Shown here: piece after piece, positions 34,801 through 46,317 of the stretch
Layout of the letters: each line of letters starts with the position of its first letter
How positions within the stretch are numbered: the stretch's first letter is position 1
Origin: Cydia pomonella
Taxonomy: Eukaryota; Arthropoda; Insecta; Lepidoptera; Tortricidae
Length of the DNA stretch: 64,000 nt
NCBI RefSeq assembly: GCF_033807575.1
Contig: NC_084705.1
Coordinates: forward strand, 18,780,019 to 18,844,018
Direction of reading: 5' to 3'
Made by a program: the position numbers and the translations under genes
Notes under the pieces: generated by a model
Databases searched by the model: none
What the model saw: only the letters and a program-made list of their open reading frames with translations
Told to the model about the DNA's origin: nothing

Positions 34801-37800
34801 CAAGATTTAAAAGACCTGGGGAGAGTAGGAAATCTAAATAGGTACCGTTAAAAAAATTGGCAGGTAGAGTACTAAAATCAGTCTTGGCAGAACACTTTGA
34901 CCTATAAGTACCTATCACTATAACTTAAATTTCAGTGGATTTACCTTGAGACCGTAACGTGAAAGTCCAAATCAAAATGCTTTCTAAATTAGTGTTCATG
35001 TTCATGGTGCAGATAGTCTATGGTAGATGAGTAAAAGAGCCTTGACAGTATGTTTAAAGTGGTAGAAGAAGGAAATATAACGTGTTAAAGTATATAAAGT
35101 AAGGAAATGAAACAGGAGACAACACGTTGCCCCGTCCTGTGCAGGCACAATGAAGATTAAGAACAATCTACCTCTGTTGACGCCCTACTTAATAACTATG
35201 AAACTAGTTCACTGTCACAGGAGATACATTAAGAGAACGCAATATGCCTACTAAGATGTCGAAGTGACCCGTGTTGAAAGCATTACCGAAATCCAAGAAT
35301 GATAACACCGTGATATACCATATCTGCAGTATTTTTACAAGAGCGATAATTGTACTGTACCGAGTAGGGTAACCGGGTTAATATGGGTTCGTGAGCGCAT
35401 GTCTGTTCAAAACGGTAATCTGTTTATGTACAAAAGACACTCAAGAACTTAAGAGAGGAAACAAAGAAATGGAAATAAATAGAGCGGTAGTTTGAGAAGG
35501 AGAAGGAATTGGACTTTCTAACGGCATCTTACCAAAGCGACTGGAAAATATAAGAAGAATAGAGCTATCGAGGATACATATGATGATATGATCAATAAGG
35601 TCAATTAGAGGGAGGATCATGTTTTGGCTCGCATCGTCTTTTCCAACGGCCTTAGACGAGACGAACATTAAAAAAAGTTAAGTAGATGCATTAGAAGGGA
35701 AGTTTTATATTTTTCTACTTAACGAGAAAAAAATTCAGAAGAAAAGAAATGCGGATTAATGGAGTCGAAATCAAAAAAGGTATTAATTGAGCTTTGTAAT
35801 ATTTACTAACTCCAAGTAACTTAAGAAACTACCACACTTTAGCGGGTCCCCAAATTCAACGGAATTATGAAAGAGAAGCCTCTGGTCATCTCCGCATATT
35901 GTACTACAGCCATTTCATAATGCATGAGATTAATGCATTATTTTTATGCGAAGGGTGTTAAAGGCTGATTTTGGCTGCCCTATATAAAAACCTACTAGGT
36001 AACGTGGGTAACTAATTATTGGAAATTCGTTTTTTATTTTATTTGTATCCATTTCGTAAGTACTCACCCGATTACAGAGACACCTGCTCCAAAATCGGCA
36101 CAATTATTATGTTTACTACAGATTTCTATGCCTCTAAACCCAGTAAGTAGCATGTTAACTTACCTTTTACCGTAGTAAAACTCAGGAAGTCACAAATTCC
36201 GTATAAAAAACTAGTAGGGATCTGAGAAATGATAGGTTTTAGTGTAGTCATTTAGCCTTACTAGGTTTTTGAACTGGCAATCAAAGCGCGGGGGGCGCAT
36301 TTTCAAAAGTGGGCTTCATTAGACACTGGGCCTTACATGGATCAGGCACCTTACAATGGTTAGTAATCTACTTCTTCACGTACATTTTTTTATATAAAAT
36401 TTAACACATTTTTGAGACTGACACAATTTGCGTTTTTTAAATTTTAAAAAGTTGACGACTGATTTGTCAGTGTTTTTTAAGTTTTTGGTTTTATTTTTGC
36501 ATGCGAATAAATACATATACGATACAGATGTGATTTAACATATTGAATTTCTCTTAAAACTTAGTAGTATAATGCAGGTTAACATGATTTTGTTAATACA
36601 ATAAACCTTTTTTTGTGAATATTTCCAAGACTTAAACCTAGTGAGCATTACTAGTTCGTCATTTAACGGGCTTTTAGTATAGGAATGCATACAAATTACT
36701 TCAATATGTATAGTCATTACATAGCTAAAAAATGGTTACAGTCCAATAACGTGTTTATTACAAATGTTTTCTAGGTAATATTTTAACAGATAAAATACTA
36801 TAAAATTGTTCAGTACCTTTGCGGTTATTAAGCCATGTTTTGTTTATTACACAATTCACAATTACGATACTATAAACACGTAAATTGACTTGGCCGTTAT
36901 TTAGTTATTTTTTATATGTTATTCAATTCTAAAGAACGGTTAAGGTATACTTAACGGTGTTTTAGGAGTAATATCCTGCCGTCCTATCACTAAAACCTAT
37001 CTAACCCACAAATTATAGTTTTGAGATATGGGCAAAAAACGTTCAAACCCATATCTCTAGAAAATGTGTACATTTCTTCGGGATTTCTTTTGTGCAAAAA
37101 TTAAAACTAAATTTATCCTTACTTTGTTTGAAAACCATTTCCTCAAATATTATATTATTAATTAGAAAATCACAATTTTGTGTTTTAATGTTGCAAATAA
37201 TTACTAAAATATGTGCGATATTACTCCTAAAACACCGTTAAGTATACCTTAACCGTTCTTTAGAATTGAATAACATATAAAAAATAACTAAATAACGGCC
37301 AAGTCAATTTACGTGTTTATAGTATCGTAATTGTGAATTGTGTAATAAACAAAACATGGCTTAATAACCGCAAAGGTACTGAACAATTTTATAGTATTTT
37401 ATCTGTTAAAATATTACCTAGAAAACATTTGTAATAAACACGTTATTGGACTGTAACCATTTTTTAGCTATGTAATGACTATACATATTGAAGTAATTTG
37501 TATGCATTCCTATACTAAAAGCCCGTTAAATGACGAACTAGTAATGCTCACTAGGTTTAAGTCTTGGAAATATTCACAAAAAAAGGTTTATTGTATTAAC
37601 AAAATCATGTTAACCTGCATTATACTACTAAGTTTTAAGAGAAATTCAATATGTTAAATCACATCTGTATCGTATATGTATTTATTCGCATGCAAAAATA
37701 AAACCAAAAACTTAAAAAACACTGACAAATCAGTCGTCAACTTTTTAAAATTTAAAAAACGCAAATTGTGTCAGTCTCAAAAATGTGTTAAATTTTATAT

Positions 37801-40800
37801 AAAAAAATGTACGTGAAGAAGTAGATTACTAACCATTGTAAGGTGCCTGATCCATGTAAGGCCCAGTGTCTAATGAAGCCCACTTTTGAAAATGCGCCCC
37901 CCGCGCTTTGATTGCCAGTTCAAAAACCTAGTAAGGCTAAATGACTACACTAAAACCTATCATTTCTCAGATCCCTACTAGTTTTTTATACGGAATTTGT
38001 GACTTCCTGAGTTTTACTACGGTAAAAGGTAAGTTAACATGCTACTTACTGGGTTTAGAGGCATAGAAATCTGTAGTAAACATAATAATTGTGCCGATTT
38101 TGGAGCAGGTGTCTCTGTAATCGGGTGAGTACTTACGAAATGGATACAAATAAAATAAAAAACGAATTTCCAATAATTAGTTACCCACGTTACCTAGTAG
38201 GTTTTTATATAGGGCAGCCAAAATCAGCCTTTAACACCCTTCGCATAAAAATAATGCATTAATCTCATGCATTATGAAATGGCTGTAGTACAATATGCGG
38301 AGATGACCAGAGGCTTCTCTTTCATAATTCCGTTGAATTTGGGGACCCGCTAAAGTGTGGTAGTTTCTTAAGTTACTTGGAGTTAGTAAATATTACAAAG
38401 CTCAATTAATACCTTTTTTGATTTCGACTCCATTAATCTGCATTTCTTTTCTTCTGAATTTTTTTCTCGTTAAGTAGAAAAATATAAAACTTCCCTTCTA
38501 ATGCATCTACTTAACTTTTTTTAATGTTCGTCTCGTCTAAGGCCGTTGGAAAAGACGATGCGAGCCAAAACATGATCCTCCCTCTAATTGACCTTATTGA
38601 TCATATCATCATATGTATCCTCGATAGCTCTATTCTTCTTATATTTTCCAGTCGCTTTGGTAAGATGCCGTTAGAAAGTCCAATTCCTTCTCCTTCTCAA
38701 ACTACCGCTCTATTTATTTCCATTTCTTTGTTTCCTCTCTTAAGTTCTTGAGTGTCTTTTGTACATAAACAGATTACCGTTTTGAACAGACATGCGCTCA
38801 CGAACCCATATTAACCCGGTTACCCTACTCGGTACAGTACAATTATCGCTCTTGTAAAAATACTGCAGATATGGTATATCACGGTGTTATCATTCTTGGA
38901 TTTCGGTAATGCTTTCAACACGGGTCACTTCGACATCTTAGTAGGCATATTGCGTTCTCTTAATGTATCTCCTGTGACAGTGAACTAGTTTCATAGTTAT
39001 TAAGTAGGGCGTCAACAGAGGTAGATTGTTCTTAATCTTCATTGTGCCTGCACAGGACGGGGCAACGTGTTGTCTCCTGTTTCATTTCCTTACTTTATAT
39101 ACTTTAACACGTTATATTTCCTTCTTCTACCACTTTAAACATACTGTCAAGGCTCTTTTACTCATCTACCATAGACTATCTGCACCATGAACATGAACAC
39201 TAATTTAGAAAGCATTTTGATTTGGACTTTCACGTTACGGTCTCAAGGTAAATCCACTGAAATTTAAGTTATAGTGATAGGTACTTATAGGTCAAAGTGT
39301 TCTGCCAAGACTGATTTTAGTACTCTACCTGCCAATTTTTTTAACGGTACCTATTTAGATTTCCTACTCTCCCCAGGTCTTTTAAATCTTGCTGTTTCTC
39401 TATCATGGATACCTCAGATGAGCGAGTTTAGAAGGAATTTTTTTGATATAAAAGCATCACTCCGCAGAGTTCGAAACATTACTCCACTAAGATTGCATTA
39501 GCTCAATCCCTCTTACTTACTATATTAGTTTATGCTGACACTTGCTACTTAGACCTTTGGAAGACCAACTTAATATGTTTAAGCAATTCCAGCAACTCTC
39601 TATTAAGTATATAGTTGCTTTTTAAATTAGATCATGTCTTCGTAGTGACCATGTTCTCGCTACGTAGAAATCCACCACCGACGTGAATTATCATTAGTTT
39701 ATCGTTCTCCATTTTTGTATGTAAATCGTAGCACTTACTTTCGGTTTTTGTTTTTTTTTTTTATATAAGCATGCATCCATCAGTCACCGAATAAAAAAGA
39801 CAACTTACAGCGCATGGCGCATTGTTAAACTGTCTGCCTTACGTAATAAAATTCAAGGGAATATGTTTTACACTTAGCGGGGTTTTAGCGTGGTATTGTT
39901 GGTTGGCCGTGTTTAACTGTTGTATTATTATTATTTTTCTCAAACATAATTACCCGTTAAGCACACTAAATAGGTTTTAGTGATGTATTTGTTACATGAA
40001 TCGCAATAAAAGTCTTTTACACAAACGGTTAAAGAACGTTAGCCATGTTTAAGTATAGTAACTGTTTTTTTGTGTAGTATTTAATAAAAAAAATTGTACT
40101 TGATAAAACATATTAATAGTTTTTCAAAGTAAATGTGTTTTAGCTATGTATAACGTAAAAGATTAATTAAAATAAAAAACTGGCTAAGCGCTTTTATATT
40201 ACTTATAGAAGAATAATGTAGGTTTGCGATTTTATAGTATTGAGAAGTATCAAATTATAATGCAGTTAGCGTGTTAGGTCGAGTCTGTATCTCCGTAACT
40301 ACAACAGATAAAAATATGATTCCAAGACCAGTCGATAGAGAATTCTTTTCTCTTTTAGAATATTTATCCAAATGAAAACTGGTATTATGCAGCTTTGAGC
40401 GGTTTTAGAGATAGGACGGCAGCATCGCACATATTTTAGTAATTATTTGCAACATTAAAACACAAAATTGTGATTTTCTAATTAATAATATAATATTTGA
40501 GGAAATGGTTTTCAAACAAAGTAAGGATAAATTTAGTTTTAATTTTTGCACAAAAGAAATCCCGAAGAAATGTACACATTTTCTAGAGATATGGGTTTGA
40601 ACGTTTTTTGCCCATATCTCAAAACTATAATTTGTGGGTTAGATAGGTTTTAGTGATAGGACGGCAGTGCTTTCGAACCTTATTTTTTATGATGGTACAG
40701 TCAGCATCAAAAGTAGCGGATGAAAAAACGCGCCAAAAGTATCTGACATTCCGGATAACTTTTCGAAATATAGATAAATTTCTTAAATTCGCGCTCAAAA

Positions 40801-43348
40801 GTATATCTTTTACAGACTTAGTTGTTCTATATTAAAGACATCACTTTTTGTTAAGCTGTTACAGAATGGTAGATACTTATGAAACGTTATTTGATCCGCT
40901 ACTTTTGATGCTGACTGTACCACCCGTGTTTAATACGATATAGGTAAAGGGTAAGTGCTGGCCAGTCCTATACGGCGATGCCATGGTCGAAGAGCTATGA
41001 CAAGGGCCATTCACCAATTCTGCGTCTGGAGGAAACCATTATCAAAATAACTACCATAAGGAATGGAGTATGTCAGTGATAAACCTCGCCGCTGTTAATC
41101 TGCAGGCACGGCCCCCACCAGGCACGAAAATAACCTCGGTTACGCTGTCGAAGCTTTAATATTGGTACCTGGGGGCAATGAGGGTGAAAGAACCAATTAC
41201 CGATATTCGAAAATTAATTATGTTACTTAAAAAAAAGTATTTTTGCATAAAAACCAAATAAATTTATAGTATGTATGTAAGTATATATTACCATCTTTAT
41301 ATGTGTATGTGTATAACTATGTTACATTGGTTACATAAGTAACTGGATTTGTGATTTTTTTTTCATCTCGATATTTACAATACAGCACTTACTACAAGTT
41401 TCAGTTTGACCCAATGGTTGACTGGTAGAAAATGCCTTAAGGCATTAAGTCCGCCATTTGTACAATTTCATATCGTGCAATAAAGCTTAAATAAATAAAT
41501 AAAAATCACTTTTTTTGTTTAAAAGTTTTTTTGATTATTCTTAGGGATATTTTTTGTCGTTAACCCTGAAATAAAATAAAAAAATGTAATTTTTGATTGG
41601 CTATTAATATCAGCTTTTATTTGATAATATTTTGTTTAAATGACGTGAAAATTAGAAATGTTATGAATTGAGAAGCAAAACATGTGAAGTGATTCTGTAT
41701 ATTTGCTCGCGGGTGTATAGCCCAATGATTGACTGGTAGAGAATGCGTCAAGGCGTTAAGTCCGCTATTTGTAATCTTTTTTTAATTTTTTGGAATAATA
41801 TTTACATAATTAAATAAATATATTTTCTACTAGCTTCTAGCTAATTATTGGCGGTAGGATAGAGTCTATTGTTGGATGTTCGCACCCTTATCTGATAGGC
41901 AGTTACGCAGAGCATCACGGAGCATACGAACATGTAGAAAAGCATGATCGGCGACAAGCAGGAGTCAAAGAGACTCGAATATCTGGAAAAAAAACGGGAA
42001 TGAATTTAAAAACTAACTAGAGAAAAAACAGTGGACATCGCTCAAGTACCTACTTATTTTTTAGTTAAGCATTTTAAGAAGTTACTACCTTCCATTGCTT
42101 ATTGGTATGTTTTGGTGTTACGAATGTACAGTACTCGTAAGCTGCAGAGATATCTGACCCCCTGCATAGAAACTTGTTTGAAGGGGGCTCAGTTATCGCT
42201 GCAGCTTACTGTACATGAAAGTTGATATCCCAAATATGGAAATAAAATGTTCAGACTACCTACGTGACCAGTAAATATGTGACTGACTAACCGAAGTAGC
42301 ACGAACTCGACACGAAGTAGAAGTTTAAGTTTTGTAAGAACTTTGCTCCCCACGGGATAATTATGCTCCAACAGTTATGAATGAAAACTATATTATAAAT
42401 TAATTTCAACATACACACCAACCACAATATTACTAAGATTTAAATTAAATTTCTAATTTCGGAGCAAAGAAGGCACATTTTACGGTACCACGTACACAAA
42501 TACCTTGACCCGAAAAATTAACTGCGTAATCATCAGTAAATAAATAACTCTTACTTGATTAAGTTAACATGTCTTCTATGACATTCCTTGAGTCTCTTTT
42601 CTGCTTCCTCACGCGATACAGGATTATTTTCAATTCCAAAAATCTCAGCAGAGTCTCTTCTTAGGAGCTGCAATTCTCCTTTAAAAAATACCATAGTCAC
42701 TATTGCGTTTGTGTCAAATGAAGTGATCCAACCTCCGCCGTATATAGCCGCGTAGCTTTGGAAAGCGCAGGCAGCCAAATATCCGATAACCTCACTTTTG
42801 TCAAATGGAACCCAAGAACTCACGACTTGAATGTATGATTCTTCTCCATTCTTGATATTATCTCTATATGTTTGTGAAAAGACATATTTGATGATCGGCT
42901 GTACCATAACAACCACTACCGTGGTATACATAAGCGACCAATAAAGGTATGTAATTTTACGCGAATACTTTGTATTTTTTTTAATAATGGTTAATTTAGT
43001 TTCGTCTGTAGTTTTTCGCTGGTTCAAATCCGCTTCTGTCACATAGTCAATTATGTCCCGCCAAGAATTTTGCCAAATTAAAAAGGTTGATACTTTTACT
43101 ACACTCACACTAGCTAACATTGTTATTTTAAGATTTTCCAAAAGCATATTCATATCGGATTTGATAAACCATATATCCACGTATTCTGTAGCCGTAAAGA
43201 AAATGATAGATATATGTAGACATATGTAAACATATTTCATAATTACGTTTTCTGGAAGTAGAAGCCCCCAAAATTGTAAAGCTTTAACATTGGGACCAAG
43301 CAAGGGTCGTTTTGGATTTTCCAACTTTTTCAAAATATATTTAATCAT
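31690..43348 (-). CDS. Odorant receptor gene (7tm_6 family), four joined exons, 3' end missing
   Basis: Seven-transmembrane insect odorant receptor: a ligand-gated cation channel subunit that works with the co-receptor Orco in olfactory neuron membranes. Exons on the minus strand are 43348-42555, 41982-41886, 32212-32108 and 31842-31690. Joined, they give about 383 residues; the family is usually 390-430, so only a short last exon is lacking. Introns: GTAAGAG donor and TTTCCAG-type acceptor (phase 2, rebuilding a Lys codon); GTGCGA donor (phase 0); two GTAAGT donors (phase 0). No stop or frameshift is seen. Membrane segments lie near residues 36-58, 75-92, 132-155, 188-222, 273-294 and 309-327, with the seventh starting at the end of exon 4. 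Family marks are the LLGPN N-terminus, the GGGWITSFDTNA stretch, the CHRRHVNL loop, CLSPIM in segment 5 and FMYCWHSN in segment 6. The ligand cannot be inferred. Intron 2 (9.7 kb) is packed with transposons. Confidence 0.93.
32108..32212 (-). CDS. Odorant receptor exon 3
   Basis: A 105-bp, 35-codon exon with an ATTTTCAG acceptor and a GTAAGT donor, phase 0 at both ends. It encodes YGTSMMQTILQVEYLVFGVS followed by QLFMYCWHSNDVMYT, membrane segment 6 of lepidopteran receptors. It lies about 9.7 kb downstream of exon 2 because the intervening intron is full of transposons. The other two frames contain stops. Confidence 0.92.
32213..33767. other. OR intron 2, 3' portion
   Basis: No gene is seen. 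Around 32770-32900 there is a block richer in GC (GTTGGCAGGAGTAGTGCCGT) that looks like the 3' end of a LINE but was not assigned. The rest is AT-rich and featureless. Confidence 0.4.
34690..35700 (-). pseudogene. Mirror copy of the decayed LINE reverse transcriptase (outer TIR copy)
   Basis: The reverse complement of the relic at 38500-39510. The same two open stretches occur at 35668-35441 and 34918-34691. It lies in the left inverted arm and reads in the same direction as the odorant receptor gene. It shows the same breaks as its partner, so decay came before the duplication of the arm. Confidence 0.75.
36976..40423 (+). mobile_element. Inner copy of the TIR element (about 3.45 kb)
   Basis: It begins CTGCCGTCCTATCACTAAAACC-like and ends with GGTTTTAGAGATAGGACGGCAG-like sequence, giving terminal inverted repeats of about 22 bp with one mismatch. 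It is flanked by ATC at 36973-36975 and 40424-40426. The empty site, read from the homologous position inside the inner copy itself (37217-37219), is a single ATC, which supports a 3-bp target duplication. Subterminal inverted motifs AACCGTTCTTTA (about 37251) and GGTTAAAGAACG (about 40027) recur. It carries a decayed LINE reverse transcriptase but no transposase frame that I can see. Confidence 0.8.
38500..39510 (+). pseudogene. Decayed CR1/Jockey-type LINE reverse transcriptase inside the inner TIR copy
   Basis: Several frames in succession retain recognisable reverse transcriptase blocks. The stretch SSKAVGKDDASQNMILPLID near 38530 resembles the fingers region before domain 1. An EFLNRHALTNPY..GYPTRYSTIIALVKIL-like block lies near 38780-38860. 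LDFGNAFNTGHFDILVGILR near 38895 is the palm A motif, and WTFTLRSQGKS and SLSWIPQMSEFRRN follow near 39220-39430. The YADD box is not intact. Stops and frameshifts make it nonfunctional. Confidence 0.75.
40696..40919. mobile_element. CAGTCAGCATC foldback MITE, copy 2
   Basis: TA-bounded palindromic element with termini CAGTCAGCATCAAAAGTAGC and its reverse complement. It lies within OR intron 2, 28 bp from the end of the nested TIR structure. The TA flanks suggest Tc1/mariner mobilisation. Confidence 0.85.
40920..41885. other. OR intron 2, 5' portion with two LINE/SINE tail fragments
   Basis: Two partial copies of a repeat recognised by TTGACTGGTAGA..AATGCC..GGCATTAAGTCCGCC lie at 41409-41503 (ending in an (AAAT)n tail) and 41719-41776. 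Other pieces are in the minus orientation at 14958-15016 and 50613-50656. Otherwise nothing is seen. Confidence 0.6.
41886..41982 (-). CDS. Odorant receptor exon 2
   Basis: A 97-bp exon with a pyrimidine-rich TTTTTTTTCCAG acceptor and a weaker GTGCGA donor. One base completes the Lys codon, then 32 codons carry SLFDSCLSPIMLFYMFVCSV, the conserved fifth membrane segment. Ending after ATA AGG leaves phase 0, the only phase in which exon 3 is open. Intron 1 is 572 bp and holds an 87-bp MITE. Confidence 0.9.
42127..42213. mobile_element. 87-bp mariner-like MITE in OR intron 1
   Basis: TA-bounded near-palindrome. TACAGTA and GTAAGCTGCAG lie on the left, CTGCAGCTTACTGTA on the right, with a CCCCC/GGGGG pairing in the middle. 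It lies between OR exons 1 and 2. Confidence 0.75.
42555..43348 (-). CDS. Odorant receptor exon 1
   Basis: Codes for residues 1-264 plus two bases of codon 265: the intracellular N-terminus, membrane segments 1-4 and most of the second intracellular loop. The Met at 43348 is chosen because the peptide beginning MIKYILKKLENP resembles other moth receptors in length and character and a TATA box lies about 70 bp upstream. The frame runs into a stop just past AATCAA|GTAAGAG. Using that donor and the exon 2 acceptor restores the conserved run HVNLIKYSSLFDSCLSP. Confidence 0.95.
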
Positions 43349-43391
43349 TTTGCGTTGTTCTTATGTTTTCACTAGGAAATGAAAATAATTG

Positions 43392-43424
43392 TGACAAACC
43401 AGCTTAATAATATGTCCTTTTATA
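43392..43424 (-). promoter_or_regulatory. TATA box and initiator of the odorant receptor gene
   Basis: TATAAAAG on the minus strand at 43424-43417. An initiator-like TCACAA has its A at 43392, 32 bases downstream of the first T of the TATA box, which is the usual spacing. That would give a 5' leader of about 44 nt before the ATG at 43348. Inferred from position and motif only. Confidence 0.5.
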
Positions 43425-43640
43425 CCTTCTCTTTGTATCAGTGATGGGGTGTTCTTAATTAACGGAAAAACTTGATTAAATACTTAGTGGTAAAATTAAT
43501 TGGCAGACAATAGTAACTTTCAATTCGTTATTTATATTTAATCTTTTAATCAGCTAATAAACCTTATTTACCTATGCATAATTAGCCTATATGCAAATTT
43601 TGAAAACATAACAAAAAACAAAAATCGGCGTCTCTCGCCT
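43425..43640. other. Upstream region of the OR gene
   Basis: AT-rich. No conserved element recognised beyond the TATA box noted separately. Confidence 0.4.
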
Positions 43641-43870
43641 TGAAATCCCTATTAAACCGCACTATAATATAATATTAAATTATATATATATATATTATAT
43701 ATTAAAAATGCGATAGTAATTTTGTCTGTCTGTTTATCTGTTACCTCTTCACGCTTAAGCCGCTAAAGCGATTTAGACGACATTTACTATGGAAATAGTT
43801 TTCAGCCCGGGGAAGGACATAAGTAGGATAGTTTTTATCAATATGATGAAGTTTGGGCAAAAGCTAGTTT
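43641..43870 (+). mobile_element. Interspersed repeat fragment (CTGTTACCTCTTCACGCTTAA type)
   Basis: An AT dinucleotide run, then TTTGTCTGTCTGTTTATCTG, CTCTTCACGCTTAAGCCGCT and GGGGAAGGACATA. I recall this as a common moth interspersed element. Truncated. Confidence 0.5.
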
Positions 43871-44218
43871 GAAATAAAATACGTACCTACTTGTTAGTAT
43901 TTATGTACCTATGCTATGCCATGCCTATACTGAGCAGGTGGGCGATTTAAGGCTAAAATGATCAATGATGATGAAGATTATCAATTGGCTGCTGAATAGG
44001 TAATTTTATGAACATACAAAACAGAAATAAAAAATTAAAGCATTTTCGGTATGGAATTCAAACATAAATATTTATCTCTTCATCTATAGACCCCAAAATA
44101 CATTATATTCATCATTAAGAGTCACGCAAACTTAGCCATCGGCGTACTATCGATGTTATGGCAAGTAGTACTTTTACATACAAAACTTTTTCTTGCTCTA
44201 TTTTCTTTCTACAGCATT

Positions 44219-44650
44219 TTTAGGGTTCTATATACCTCAAAAGGAAAAAAACGGAACCCTTATAGGATAATTTTGTGGTCCGTCCGTCCGTCCGTCTATC
44301 TGTCCGTCAAGACCCTTTATCTTAGGAACTCGTGAAAATATCGAGTTAAAATTATAACCATATACTCAGGTCTACAGCCCCCTTGAAGCTGTGGAAAAAT
44401 CAAACGTCGAAATTTAAAAAAAAAAAAAGATACGGCAGTTTGCCGCAATAAACGTATAATTTGACACTCTCAAGGGAATCGGAATTCATAGGGTACTTCC
44501 CGTTAACCGAGAACAATGTGATTTGGCAAGAATATATTAATACACAACAAATACAGGGAAAAGTCTCACAACTATAAATTTAAATATAGTTAAATTTGTA
44601 CGGAATCCCCGGTAGGCGAGTCCGACTGGCACTTGTCTGGTTTTTTTTAA
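44219..44650 (+). mobile_element. GGGTTCCGT-family repeat, copy 1
   Basis: Starts TAGGGTTCTATATACC..ACGGAACCCTTATAGG, has a (TCCG)n run, and ends TACGGAATCCCCGGTAGGCG..CGAGTCCGACTGGCACTTG with a T-rich tail. A dispersed moth repeat with no coding frame. Confidence 0.7.
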
Positions 44651-44803
44651 TGAGAGTTTCACTTCCATGAAGAATATACCGAATATGAGCGGCTTTTTAG
44701 TGGCGGGTTCGTGTGACTGTTAACAAAATTCAAAATCAATGTCGATAAACATTATTATTTTATATAAACTAAATTTGAAATAGAAGTAGTTTGTTAGACC
44801 TTA

Positions 44804-44922
44804 GCGAACTCGGCGCCGTCAACTGGACAGAAACAGCTTTAGATAGAGTAGCATGGCGGTCTTTGGTATCGGAGGCCAAGATCCACTTCGGGTCACTGCG
44901 CCACAGCAGTAAGACTATTTTT
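44804..44922 (+). pseudogene. RTE-like LINE C-terminus
   Basis: ELGAVNWTETALDRVAWRS then SEAKIHFGSLRHSSK; homologous to the minus-strand fragment at 49532-49800. 5'-truncated. Confidence 0.65.
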
Positions 44923-46317
44923 ATTTTGTGTACAACACTTACAAATAGTTAACTATTAACGAACTTTCCTACTAAACTGAAACCTACATAGTTTTTAGGA
45001 GTAAGAAATTAATATCAAACATTATATTTATTTTCAAAACTTTCCCTAAGCACACCACTACTTTAATTAATACCTACCTGACATTCCTGAGTTAGTCATT
45101 ATCCAATCACCAGGAAAAGCGTCGTTAAAACATTAACTACTAAATACATGAATTTTAAAGCAGCTTATTACATGGTTTAGATATCATTGCTTTGACATGA
45201 TAATTGATATTCTATTGTAACATTGGCGTTATTAATTCAAAATTGTAGACTTATAATTGGTATTCCCCGTGTAATCATAAATTAACTATATTGAATAATG
45301 ACTGGCCTTTAGGTTTAGGCCTTGGATCGATTTTCAACCATACTTAAATTCCATTAGAGTCAGTTTGGGTTTCGATATATTTAGGTTTTTATCGGGTTAA
45401 AAAGTCACTGGTTTTTTTTTGTACATATAAAGCATGAGATATAATATCTGTTTTTAAGACTTTAGACATTTACATGAGAATAAACGGGCCGAGTGAGAGA
45501 TTACTTAAACGGAGTTTGTCCCTTTTTTCACATGAAAGATTACAAACTATTATATATAAAAGTGTACCTAGACCTTACCCCTGACATATTGTTAGAAAAA
45601 GACACACTCCGATGGATTATTCTCTCGCTCGTCTCGTTTGTTTGTAGCAAAGCAATATCAACCGTAAGAGTAGCTTAATACGGTTCCAATATAGTTTGTC
45701 AAAAATCTAGATCAGAATCAGATCAGTATTATATTGGCATGAGATTTAATAACTAAAACTCGAATTGGCCTCATAGTTGTATTTTACTTCAATGATAATG
45801 TCAAATTTCGTGTTATTTGTGAATAATAATAATAATGTTAATTTAGTGCAGATTTCGAGCCCTTTGAGCGAGCGTTTTGTCGCCTTCTTGGATATACCTA
45901 TTAATTACTTATTATTATTCATATTTTTACCTTGGTCCTCAATTCACGGTCATTGGCTAATTTCTATACAAATTAAATATTACCTTCAATCTACGCCCCG
46001 TCATCGGTGTAATTGACGTTGATTGTCACGCTTTGAACATAACAAAATTCGCAATACATTGCGTCTTAGAATAAACTTAAGAGTGTTTTAAAAATCAAAA
46101 TACAAGTTATTTTTACAAGTTGTTGATCAAATGTTGGTAAGTTTGAGGAGTACAGCCTACAGTTTAATTTATTGCTCGTGTTACAGGCCCCACTCGGTAT
46201 ATATTTTATTTATAGGACACTTTTACACAGATCGATCTAATCCCACAGTAAACTCAGTAAGACTTGTATTGTGGATACTAGACGACAATGTATTATAAAA
46301 TATAGTTATGTTAACTA
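44923..46317. other. Intergenic, nothing recognised
   Basis: 1.4 kb of AT-rich DNA. No exon or family recognised. Confidence 0.4.

Larger units (their letters stand above)
33768..40667. mobile_element. Self-nested TIR element, 6.9-kb inverted structure in OR intron 2
   Basis: The outer copy runs from (G)CTGCCGTCCTATC at 33768/33769 to GATAGGACGGCAG at 40667. It is interrupted 241 bp before its right end by an opposite-orientation copy (36976-40423). Left arm 33768-36975 is the reverse complement of 37217-40423. Spacer 36976-37216 is the reverse complement of 40427-40667. The arms match by eye along their whole length; the one difference I noted is an A13 versus A12 run (about 34429 versus 39751). 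The outer copy would be about 3,449 bp uninterrupted. A possible outer target duplication is TGC, but its boundaries are ambiguous. The superfamily was not recognised. Confidence 0.85.

Noticed and set aside
36535..36717. Mirror-image frames in the two arms (also 37475-37657) as conserved genes
   Set aside because: They are the same DNA read from inverted copies. Only the reverse transcriptase stretches have recognisable content.
33768..40667. Assembly artefact as the explanation for the huge inverted repeat
   Set aside because: Not excluded, but the TIRs, the ATC duplication and the asymmetric 241-bp spacer copy at the far right are not expected from a simple misjoin.
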